This document shows, piece after piece, positions 19,815-30,200 of a stretch of DNA of 64,000 nt. The DNA is taken from positions 1 to 64,000 of the forward strand of contig SIJG01000045.1 of NCBI GenBank assembly GCA_023374025.1, in the 5' to 3' direction. Position 1 is the stretch's first letter, and each line of letters begins with the position of its first letter. Position numbers and translations under genes: made by a program. The stretch comes from Heterodera schachtii. Its lineage: Eukaryota; Nematoda; Chromadorea; Rhabditida; Heteroderidae. Below the pieces are notes generated by a model. It was not told the DNA's origin and searched no databases. It saw only the letters and a list, made by a program, of their open reading frames with translations.

Positions 19815-20280
19815 ATGCAAGCCAATTTATCTGTTCTCCTTTTTATCTCCGTAATGGCTATGCTTATAATTGGCATTAAAATGGATGAACATAATGCGAC
19901 AGGAGGCATTGCTCAACCAAACTTGGAGCCCTTGGGACTTTTGGTGAAAATTTTATAAAATTTTAATGTTTTTAAAACAATTTTAAGTTTTCAATTCCCG
20001 GCCAAAAAATGGAAGCAAATGGAAACAACGCAAAGGACGAGGAAAAACAGCCGGCGAAAGGAAATCAAAAAAGTGTCTATTATAATTAATTACCCAACCA
20101 AAATAAATCATTTAATTACCTTTTTACAGTGCATTTTAATTAAGAAATTTTTCAGAGAAGCCAAACAAGAAGCCGTTTTTGATGAAGTTGCAACGGGGAG
20201 GGCGTGGCAAAAGGGACGTTTTGGGGAATGCCGGCGGATTTGCCGGAGGATGGGACCACCCAATTGACTCGACGGCGTAA
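19815..20280 (+). CDS. Small secreted protein, possible neuropeptide-like precursor, three exons
   Basis: join(19815..19943,19988..20072,20156..20280), 112 residues, all phases consistent (donors GTGAAAA and GTGTCTA; acceptors TTTTAAG and TTTTTCAG). The N-terminus is a clear hydrophobic signal sequence (MQANLSVLLFISVMAMLIIG). The remainder is Lys/Asn/Gly-rich without cysteines and contains a dibasic stretch RGGRGKR, followed by DVLGNAGGFAGGWDHP to the C-terminus. A GKR site and a Gly/Trp-rich peptide suggest processing like a neuropeptide-like protein, but no family was recognised. If the second intron is not spliced the protein ends at TAA about 20 nt later. Confidence 0.55.
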
Positions 20281-20587
20281 GAACTTATGGGTCGCCTGTA
20301 GGATGAAGGAATGAGTGAATGGTGATGGCAATTTTTGGGAATTTCGGGACAAACATTCTTTTCTTTTCTGTTAGCCTATTTTAGTTTATTTCCTCTTATC
20401 TCTGAAAAAAACTTGAAAAAATTTTGTTAACTCTTTGTTAAAGGTAGGGCTAAATATTGGCAAATGTCTATTTTTTTTATTCGCATTTAATTCGCCGGGA
20501 TAAACAAGAAAAACGTATTTTTTTTGCCTTGGCCTCCGGCCCGAGACTGGAACAATATTAATTTAACGGTGTTTTTGGTCTTGGGGC

Positions 20588-20672
20588 TCACAGAAACCCG
20601 TCAGTGGAAAATCCGTCAGTGCTAGACAATCCGTTAGTGATGGACAATCCATCAGTGAACAATCCAACAGCA
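20588..20672 (+). repeat. Short imperfect direct repeats
   Basis: Four imperfect units of about 20 bp based on AATCCGTCAGTG follow one another. Function unknown. Confidence 0.55.
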
Positions 20673-20969
20673 AATTTTATTTTTAAAACGCAAGATTTAA
20701 TATAAAATAATGTGAAAAATGATAAAAAAAAACTCACTGTTTTATTTAAAAAGTAATGAATAAGCATTTTAAAAAAGTTAAAAGATAATTTGTATAACAT
20801 GATAAATTAAATGGAATTATTAAAGAAATGTTGTAAAACACATCCATTTTTTAATTAAATAGAAAAATCGAATTGCAACAAAAAAGTGAATAACTATTTA
20901 TCTAATAAAATAATTTCTATAGCATATCAATCAACAAATGACGACATTATCCGAATCTACGAAATTCAC

Positions 20970-21705
20970 TTAAAAGCGCTTGTGAGATCCGCTGGTTCCA
21001 GGGTTACTAAGCACACTCTCTGGCTCAAGCACTTGCGGATGCTGTCCTAAAAAAATAATTCATTTAAAATTAATAAAAATAAAGTTTAATAAAAATTTCA
21101 TTACCCTTGGGCATGTCCAAGCTGATTTGCCCAACATGAATGCCAAGCTCTGCACAGTTGGTGTCTATTGTGCCAACTTCTTCTCGGAACTCGACAGCCA
21201 AATCGGCGTTCACACCGGCATGGGAAGCAGCGGAAGCGGCAATTTCGAACATGGCACGGACGAAGCCGAGACTGCGAGCACACTCATCTAATGGAAACAA
21301 AATCAAAATGGCATAAATTTAATTTAAAATTTTTTATTTTAAAGGGAATTTAATTGATCCATTGTTACCAGATGATGATTGAGCTGCGTTGATCTCGTTG
21401 ATCAGTGCTTGACCACCATTGCCAGGGCATGAAATTGTTTTCAGTTGGTTTTCCACCGATGCGGCGATTCTTTCGGCACTCAGACAAAGCGAAGACTTTG
21501 GCATCGAAGCGGAGAAAGTGCCGGTATGATTTTTCATCATCGAGACGACATGTTGGCTGCCAGGACAGCACGGATCTTTTTAAACAAAAATAAATTTTAA
21601 TTAAATTTATAATTATTTAGTACGGGGTGCCGAAATGCAGCATTTGCACAGCAAACAGACAATTGCGACGATGGAAATGATTGAGGAGCAGAAAGATGAA
21701 GCCAT
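20970..21705 (-). CDS. Secreted cysteine-containing protein, four exons, unknown family
   Basis: complement(join(20970..21046,21105..21287,21369..21575,21624..21705)), 182 residues. All three introns are short (48-81 bp), GT-AG and phase 1, which strongly supports the model. Residues 1-26 are a signal peptide (MASSFCSSIISIVAIVCLLC...). The mature part starts near HPCCPG, has about six further cysteines, an Ala-rich helical centre (FEIAASAASHAGV) and a Pro/Ser/Gly tail ending SHKRF. No membrane segment after the signal. The family is not recognised. Secretion and size fit a nematode effector or a cuticle/gut secreted protein, which is inference. TATTTAAA lies about 80 bp upstream. Confidence 0.75.
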
Positions 21706-21782
21706 TTCTAAGAAGATTTTGTTTGGTAGATGAATGAATGATTGCGATTTGAATGATGGGTTTTTGGCACTTTCGTCTCCGT

Positions 21783-21792
21783 TTAAATATGC
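21783..21792 (-). promoter_or_regulatory. TATA-like box of the secreted gene
   Basis: Minus strand ATATTTAAAC, about 80 bp upstream of the ATG at 21705. The hexamer ATGCCA is at 21809-21814, slightly further upstream. Confidence 0.4.
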
Positions 21793-21814
21793 AATGAAAG
21801 GGCAGCGAATGCCA

Positions 21815-22471
21815 CTTTTAAGACGTGGATTTCCTCCGACAAAAAAATGATATTAAAATATTTTTTTTTATAAGGTTGGTTATTTAATTTATACACATCC
21901 GCATAAATGAGTAAGATATTTGATTTCCTTTAATGAAATAAATATTTGGTAATAAATAGGAAATTGCTGGAGTTTTTTTTATAGAAAATTCATGTGAGTA
22001 ATGAAAGATCTTTTTACTATCATATGTAACAAATAGGTCTTAAAATTAAAATTAAAATATTTTATAATTTGTTGATTGATACGCTATAGCAATTATTTTA
22101 TTGATAAATTAATTATGGTTCCCGGTGATTTCGTCAGTGAAAATTAATTCAGAAAAAAGCGAACAACTAGCCAAAAATTACAAAAAATTCAAAAAGCCGA
22201 AAGATGAAGCAGGCTCATAAATACCCTAGCGGGTTACGATTGTCTCAAATTGTTGTCCTGCCGAACCCATTTTTAAACGTAGCCTCCATACGTGATCGGC
22301 TGACGCAACACAATCTCCGGTTAAAGACAGAAAACTGACAAAGACTATCAACAAACTCAAAATGCTTAGTAAGAAATAGAGGTGGAACGCGGATAGAAAA
22401 ACCCGCTGACACTGTTAAGAAATTTGAAAGCGAAATTTCGAGGTTAATGCAGAATGATAATGGCTGACGAC
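21815..22471. other. Intergenic with a decayed ORF-like patch
   Basis: Mostly AT-rich. From 22255 to 22465 GC content rises and fragments read as protein (for example PADTVKKFESEISRLM) but with stops; it may be an old transposon fragment. Not assigned. Confidence 0.35.
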
Positions 22472-22561
22472 CAGGGATGGAATTCCGAGGCACCAAAAAT
22501 TTTCGGAAGTCGGAATTCCGACCCCAAAAATGTCAGAACTCGGAATTCCGTGCCATCCCTG
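22472..22561. mobile_element. 90-bp hAT-like MITE with 8-bp TSD
   Basis: The TIRs CAGGGATGG / CCATCCCTG, with inner copies of CGGAATTCCG, are flanked by a perfect 8-bp duplication CTGACGAC (22464-22471 and 22562-22569). Confidence 0.85.
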
Positions 22562-22569
22562 CTGACGAC

Positions 22570-23586
22570 CATCTAGAATGAACTTATAGGAGATAAAAGT
22601 AGCAAAGACGAGGCACAAATACAAATTATTTTGCTTATATGTAAGTGACCGGCCGAAAATATAGCCGCTAAGTGTTTTCTATTAGCTTGCAAAATTAAAA
22701 AATTAGCGAATTTGTAAGTTTCAAAAAGTTATGTTCAAAAAGGTTTGAAAACCTAGTCCCTTGCGTACTTACTTCTGGTCATAACTTTGTTCATGACGAT
22801 TTTAACTGAAACCGAAGACAGTCTTTTTGGGCAAAAATCTAAAACCGGGGTCGAAAATAGGCCGACCCGAAAACCGGGGGGTACCGGTTTAAAACCGGTC
22901 GTGCATTAAAATAATAAATAAAATTATTGCGACATTATTAAAGTGAAATAAGCAAATTGTGGAGAAATTAAAAAGAAGTGAAAACTTTGTTGAAAATCAT
23001 GATCGATCTGTTCAAGATTAAATTAAAAAAGAATGTCAATTTGACGTTCCTTTGGCCGCAAATGCACGGTTTTCAGCAGACCGCAAATGTCTTAACACGG
23101 CTTTATATCATATGAATTGTTAATTTTATTTAGACATGTATATTTGGTTATTTACCTAATTTGTAAGTTTTTTTCCGAAAATTTTACTGACCCATAACAA
23201 GGTTTTGGTTTTGTTGGGCTGGGACACGAACCGGCACATTATTGTCTCTTTGGGTAAGGATGGCAGGGGGTTGCTGTATTTGCTGAAGGATTGCTACGCC
23301 GTGTTTCGCCAAATTATATTCGGGATTCACGCCCGAATTTTAGTTAACACAATTTTTGGTTTGGTTAAAATGTTTATTTCGTTCGTAAATTTTCAAAAAA
23401 ATCTGTTGTAAGGGACCTCTGCCTCTTCTCCAATGTTTTGTGTCAGGTCCCTTCGATTCATTTATAACTTGGTCTCTCTACCGTGCATTTTCGTCTGCAT
23501 CCACTGGTTCATCTCGCTGAAATTTCGATGTCAAATGACGCCATTTTGGCCCAAGAGGTGCCGTCTCATCTCTGCGGACTCCATCT
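22570..23586. other. Intergenic, no confident gene
   Basis: The patch at 22855-22905 is an inverted relative of the ACCGGTACCCCCGG segment of the 600 bp repeat. The plus-strand frame 23205-23411 (LGWDTNRHIIVSLGKDGRG) has reasonable coding look but no recognisable domain and no clear splice context. Confidence 0.35.
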
Positions 23587-23594
23587 GTTCCGAG

Positions 23595-23788
23595 TAGAGT
23601 AGAGCGGGACCGGAATTTTGGGCAAAACCGGGACCGGGACTTCTCGGGTTGAAAAACCGGAACTTGCTGGCTGGGAAAACCGGGAAAAAACCGGGGCTTT
23701 TCCCGGTCCCGGTCAAAATCGGGACTTATTTGTCAGGTACTCATTTGTACGTTTTTTCAGTACCAGGTCCCGGTGCCGCTCTACTCTA
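23595..23788. mobile_element. hAT-like MITE, TIR TAGAGTAGAGCGGG, 8-bp TSD
   Basis: The termini TAGAGTAGAGCGGGACCGG and CGGTGCCGCTCTACTCTA are flanked by perfect GTTCCGAG (23587-23594, 23789-23796). The interior is made of repeated CCCGGTCCCGG blocks. Same family as 30366-31297. Confidence 0.85.
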
Positions 23789-23796
23789 GTTCCGAG

Positions 23797-24463
23797 TTTT
23801 CCAATATTTTCCATTTTGTTTTAGGCTCTTTGTTTAGTCATATGCCTTTGTTGGAATGATGATCCAGAAGTTTCGTATCTTGGCACTTAAACACGGCATT
23901 TGTTAGCAGGGTTTTCCAACGCGATTCGAGAATCTCATCTCGAAAATTTGTTTCTGTTTTTGAGCACAGTCTAGCTAAAGTGAAAGCGATAAATCTCTTG
24001 ACAAAAATGATCGTCAATTTTTTTATATTTTTCTTAACTACTTAGAGCCCGTTTTTAAATTAAAAATATTTGATTAAAAAGCAGCTATTAATGTCATATT
24101 TAATAAAATATTTTTTTAATAAAAATTTTATAAAAATTTTATTACGTTAGATTTAAAGAGCCGTTAATTATTGACATTTTTTTTATTTATAATATTTCTT
24201 CTTTGCTTTTATCCAAGTAAATTCTAAATTTTTATGATCAATATAGTAAAAATTTACATCCAATACATAAATAACCTGCACAAAAAATCACCCACAATCC
24301 AAAAAGAATTTAGAAGGCTTATATAATGGGAATTGCTTCTATGCTTTATATCATAATATTTTTGTGTTAAACCTAAACTTAGCATTTTAAATGATGAATT
24401 AAAACCCTACAAGAAAAAAGTAATTTACAAATTATTTTTAGCATTTTTAAATATTCCGATATA
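23797..24463. other. AT-rich intergenic
   Basis: No gene, repeat or structured element recognised; probable promoter region of the receptor gene at its right end. Confidence 0.5.
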
Positions 24464-25669
24464 ATGGAGAAATTGGCTCAGCAGAATCATTGTGTAGCCG
24501 ATTCAACAGCATCATCTTTGGCAAAAGCTGCACAAATGGAGTTGGAATTCATCCAGCGCGTTTTGTTGGGCCCACAGCGGGGCAATTTGACGGCAATTGA
24601 ATGTTTATTTGCCCAAGATTTTCGACAAAATTCATCAATGATGCCTAATTATTGCGCGGCATGGAAAAATTCGGAAATGCCAAAATTAGAAATGGAAAAG
24701 CACACAAATAGAATTTGTGGTGTTGATGAACCCAAATCAGACAATGAAAGCGAAACGGACCGAGGTGATCAGAAGCTTAAGAGAAGAGGGGTGGGACGAC
24801 CGAAAAGGAATCCGAGTGAATGCAAAGTGTGCGGGAGGAAAAGCATGTACTGTTATTACAGGATCCGATGTTGCGAAGGTGAGTGAGGAAAAACATAATT
24901 AAATATTGTAATTTATTAATTATTTTATTTCGAGTTGATCAATTATAAATACTAGATAAGCGTTTGGAATTAATCTTGGTACAAAACGGGAAAAATTGGG
25001 TTGAAGCAAATTCCGCGCTATCCCGAAAAAAGCCTTGTGATTCATCGGACCGGAACTTAGGCGGGATTCCGTTTCGGTGTCCCTCCCGGTCGTTTTTCCA
25101 AAATCTTCGGGATTGATTGGGATTGGGATTCCGACTCGGGATCCCTCCAGATCGTTTTCCCAAAATCTTCAGTATTGATTGGGATTCGACTCGCTTTTTT
25201 TCAACGGATCGGAAATGGCCACCCCTTATTTGTTAGTTTAAATGAAAAATCTTTGTTCAGCTGATTCTCTTTTAAAATTCATTAATTATTTCTAATTTTT
25301 TTTTTTTTACAAAATTTAATAAATTTTAAGGCTGCAAACAATTCTTTCGTCGTGCTGTTGCCAAGCGAACATTGTTCAACTGTTTTGGAGCGAAAAATTG
25401 TCATATTGGAAAAGGTTAAAAAATGAGAAAAAAAACTAATTAATCCAAATAATTTATTTAAAAAAAAATTAATTATATTAACTTTTTTAGATGGAATTCG
25501 ATGCCGCGGCTGTCGCCTGGACAAATGCCTTTTGGTCGGCATGGACCCGACATTGATCAATGCAATGCAACAGGAAGGGAAGGCCCAATATTTGGACAGG
25601 TTGGAACTGCGAAAAAAGAGTGCATTGTTGAGAGAGAATTGCAGAGAAGAGAAGAATTTGTTGATGTGA
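24464..25669 (+). CDS. Nuclear hormone receptor, DNA-binding domain only, three exons
   Basis: join(24464..24878,25331..25414,25491..25669), 225 residues; both introns GT-AG with consistent phase 1. Residues 1-120 are a polar leader with a basic segment RRGVGRPKRNP. The first zinc finger is C-KVC-G...RCCEGC (Cys-x2-Cys-x13-Cys-x2-Cys), followed by KQFFRRAVAKR (P-box region). The second finger runs CFGAKNC...RCRGCRLDKCLLVGM. Between the second and third cysteine of that finger there are eight residues, one fewer than in most receptors. After the DNA-binding domain only about 40 charged residues remain before a TGA at 25667; no ligand-binding domain is seen. It would act in the nucleus as a DNA-binding regulator. 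Downstream repeats from 25979 may have truncated the gene. Confidence 0.8.
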
Positions 25670-25978
25670 TCCGATTATGCCAACAAATTTTTATCTATAT
25701 TGTTTTGAGAATTTTGAATTTGAATTTTGGGTGAAATTTTGATTTACCAACGGTGCAATCAGGCACACGCCCATGAAAAATCTGGATTTTTAAATAGAAT
25801 TAATTTTTTAAGAAACTAGCCAAATTTTTAAGTCTCTCTTCCCCCCCCCCCCCCTCTTTTATGCCGTCCAGGCACAGCTGCGAGATTCGGATTCCTTTGT
25901 TTTTGTGATCCGATTACTATCAAAATTTTTATCATTATTGTTTTGAGAATTGAGAATATTTTTGTTATTTTCAAGAGA

Positions 25979-27010
25979 AAATTTCCTTAAAATATTATTT
26001 ATATAATTTTCTATTATATGACATAAACCAAGGTTGGTTCGAATTTTTTTTTAAATGAGAACATCCTTGGTCAACTAAATTTTGCATCAAAATAAGAAAA
26101 ATAAAAATAAAATATTCCAATTGCTAATTATTTCATTTTTAAATCTTTTATCAGGAGTTCACATTAATCTAATGTGACTCTTCAGTGAGCATTGGATGAT
26201 GGAATCCAGATTTCCTCTAAATTTCAATTTCACCAGTATCAATAAGATTTACTTAAAACCAACGACAAAAATAACGAATTTTATGATATTCACGAAAAAA
26301 TTTTCTTAAAATATTATTTTTAAATAATTTTCAATTATACAGACTTAAATCAGGGTTGGATTAGAATTTTTTTTTAAAATAAGAACAGCCTTGGTCAAAT
26401 AAGATTTTGCATCAAATAAGAAAAATAAAAAATAAAAAATATATTCATTCTATGGCTAATATTTCATTTTTAAATCTTTTTTCAGCAGTTCTCATTAATC
26501 TAATTACTTTTGTGAGCAGTGGATGATTGAGTTCTAATTAGCACTAAACTGAATATTTCATGACAATATTAAAAAATTATTTAATTAATTTTTTAAAGCA
26601 TGTATTTAGCGTATAAACATCAATTTAAAGCAATATTCCTTAATATAAAAAAGGTTTTCTCAGCATACAGCAATAATGCCGAAATTTATGTGCTTATGAC
26701 AACTCTTTGAGTATTCTCTTTTTTGTTATTCTTTCGAATAATTCGAAATATTCCTTTTTTTCTCTGCCGATTTTTATTGTTTTGTTGTTCTTTATGCGAT
26801 TTTGGGCGACATTTTGACGGCGGTTACTAACCGGTACCCCCGGTTTCGGGTCGGTTTTCGAACCTCCTGTTTTTGGTTAGAAATGAATTTTCGACTTTTG
26901 ATTAGAAATCAGGTCCGAAATTTGGAATTTGTCGAAATGAATGACAGAATGGGTTTTGACGATCCTTAAACATCTAAAAAGTGCTTTTGTGCAATAAACG
27001 TGGTTTGGTT
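25979..27010 (+). repeat. Dispersed repeat copy 2, with a partial tandem duplication
   Basis: 26396-27010 repeats 1-597 almost base for base. The upstream part is itself duplicated: 25979-26299 and 26300-26540 share AAAATATTATTT, GGTTGG, a T-run and CCTTGGTCAA in the same order, diverged. No coding content. Confidence 0.8.
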
Positions 27011-27228
27011 CAAAACATTTTTGACTTTTTGTTCGAGTCCGGGTTCGGGGTTCTAAATATGCCAAAATTTATGATCAGCGACAGCAAAAACATTATTTTA
27101 ATATTTTTGATAGTCAAATGAGCAAATTTTAAAATGATGCTTTTGGAAAAATATAAATGAGGCGAAATATACATTTATTGTTGAAAAGCCCAAAATATGT
27201 ATAACATTTGGACAATTAAAAAGCTCTA

Positions 27229-30200
27229 TCAGAAGGTGGCATAAAAAAGACTGTCGATAACCATCTCAATTGTTTCGGCATCGTATTTCAATTGGCGATC
27301 AGTTTCAAACAATTCGGAACATTCGCGGGAATTCCTTTAAATAAAATTTTTGATTTTGATTTTTTAAAATTAATTCTGTGGAACATGAAAGTATCAATTA
27401 GTGCTTTGTGGCTGAAAAATCAAGAGAAAATTGAACAAATTTGTTGCACGGGAGAGAAAGAGAATTAATTATCACATTGTCTAAATGCGTTATATCCCCG
27501 GGTTATGCATTTGATCAAATAAACTCATCCCGGATCATTGGGTGCATTTATTCCCCCCCCCCCCCCCGAATTTTTTTCAAACATAGAAATTTTTCAAAAA
27601 AAAAATTTCTTAAAGAATTTTCTTAAAATAAAATTACAAAAAGGAAATAATTTTTTGAAAAATTTTTATTATGCCTTATCAAATTTTATCACGAATTAAC
27701 TTTTCCAAAAAAATTTTCTAAAAATCGTAGAAAAATTTTTTCAAAATTATTTTTTTAATTTTCATAAAAAAATTCTGATTTTTGTTTTGAATAATTTCAA
27801 AGTTTGAAATCTGTTTTTTATTTTAATTTTCGGGGAGGAAACGACATGCTCCGCCCGGCCGGCATGTGCCCGCTAGACATCCAACAGACAGACAGACCGT
27901 GTGCTGAATTCGATGAAAGGACGAAGAACAATTTTCTTGATGCGTCCCCGCACGTCGTCGGCCGCCGTTTTGTCCGCCAAACAGAAATGCTTTTGTGACT
28001 CAATGATTGCATCAAAGTCGCGGTTGAAAGCCTTTTAAGGTATTGTTTTGTTGTATTTATTGTTTTTGTTGGATTTAAAAAAATGAAAATTTAAAAAAAA
28101 AAAGATTTTTGGTATGAATTTATGAACTCATTTTTGGGCGGATTTTACCCGATGATCAACAAAAAAACAAGAGTCCCAAAAAATGGACACAAAAAAAAGA
28201 AGGAAAATTTGACACAGAAATTTTGGCACTAAGATAAAAAAGATTTTTTGAAAATAAAAGAGATTAAAAAAAGAAATAATAAAATTGAATAAAAATTTTT
28301 GGACATAAAACGGAAAAATATTTGCATGTTAATAAAACCCATCTATAAAGCTCATAAGTATGCATTGTCACTTCAAAATTACCAATTGATTTAAATTTGG
28401 CTTTGCTCAAAATAATTTTAAATAAAAATAATAATAATTTTAAATAAAAATAATAATAATTTTAAATAAAAATAATAATAATTTCTAATATTGTTCATTG
28501 GGGAGCAAAAAAAAAAACTGTTTACTTCTCTGATTATTCATCATTATACCGTAATATTAGGGTATTATTTATGCATGAACAAATTGAATGATGCTTCTTA
28601 TTACATTAATAGAGTTGGAAAGTTCGTGAAAAACGCAACAAAAAATGCCCTAACATTACGGTACTTTTTTGCATGTTTTTTTTTGTCTGCGCTACCGTAA
28701 CTTTTGCTCCCCACTGTAAATTCAATAGCCCTTCAACTCCATTCCATTTCCTACCGTAAACACTGCTTTGACAGCCTTGCGCTGCTGCTCCCCGCTTGTC
28801 TCCCATCCGTCGGAATTGCCCGGCGGGGCAAAAAGTGCGCCAATCTTTCCCCAACTCTCCAAATACTGTTGCAGAAACTTCTCCGCCTCGGCCTCACATG
28901 TGCTGAGCAATTTGGGCTAAGAAAATGTTTTGTGCATTTTCACTCGATTTTTGAACAGAATTTCACCAAAAAATGGGTACTTTTTGTGGATATTCAAAAA
29001 TTTCGCAAATTTTCTGGCAGATTTTGTTGGGGTAGACCTTGGAGGGGGTACGAAGAAGGAAAACCGAAATTTCGCAAAAATACTAATTTTCCATAAAATT
29101 TCGGACGTAGAGGGGTCTTGTATGTGCGTGGGGGGGGGGGAGAGTATGTACCCCTGCGTTTTTGGTAAGAAATTTTTCAAAAATGCCGAAATAGGGGCGA
29201 AATGCCCAGCAGCAGGGGCCAAACTTATTTTAGGGACGAAAATTCAAGAAAAGGGATTTTTGTAATGTATTTTGTGTTGAACTACTGTAGTAAGTTAGGA
29301 TGCTTTTTTGTATATTGTTTTGGAATACGGTAGCTCGTTTGATGCCCACCTGATGCTGTTGAAGGATCGCATACAGTTGCTTGTCCTTGGTGCAGCACTG
29401 TACAATATAGCCAAGATTGTTGAACATAAAAAGACCAGCTAAAGAGAAAACTTTTTTTCCTTACTAAAAAAGCAATGAATTCGCAATGGAAAGATTTCAA
29501 AGATTTATTTTAATAAGCCTCCGAAAAAAAAGTGTGAGAAAGCAAAATTGCGTCGCCAAAAAGCTCAGAAATGTGGAATTTTTAAATAAAATTGTTGACG
29601 ATTCCGCTGGGAAATTTTTATGGAAATTCCTTATTTTGTCGGAATTTCCATCAAAATTTTCCTGGTAAAATATGTACGGTTTTGAATTATTAATTAAATA
29701 ATTAGTAAAATCATTGAGTTTGATTTTACCAAGGTAAGCATCAGAATAGGCGCCATATTTTTGCTGCAAATTTTTCTGTAGACCCATCAGAATTTGGATG
29801 AACAATTTTGAGGCCGACGATGCCATCGTTGGTGTTGTTACCGTTGTTGTGGCATTTGTTTGATCATTTTGATGGCCACCAACCAACAATTGTTGTTGCA
29901 TTTGTTCATCAGCAATTGCCCGCTGGAAAATTTGGACCAACAATTTTTGATGCTGCACCAACAGCTTGAGAAAGTTGACGGTTCCACTGCTCACCGGATG
30001 GACCTGTAATTGATTAAAATCTTTTTGAAAATTTAGATTTTCCCATCGGAACACCGGAATTTGTGGGTCCATATATTTGCTTGCGTACGAAGCCAAAAAA
30101 GACATTCACGGCCCGCCCGACTTTTGGAGCCTAAATTTTTGCCGCCAATTTGTTAAAGAATTTGATTGGAAAAATTTGATGGGTCTAATAGTTGGGCAAC

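Noticed and set aside
28416..28483. CRISPR-like array
   Set aside because: The units are contiguous low-complexity AT repeats with no spacers, and the genome is eukaryotic.
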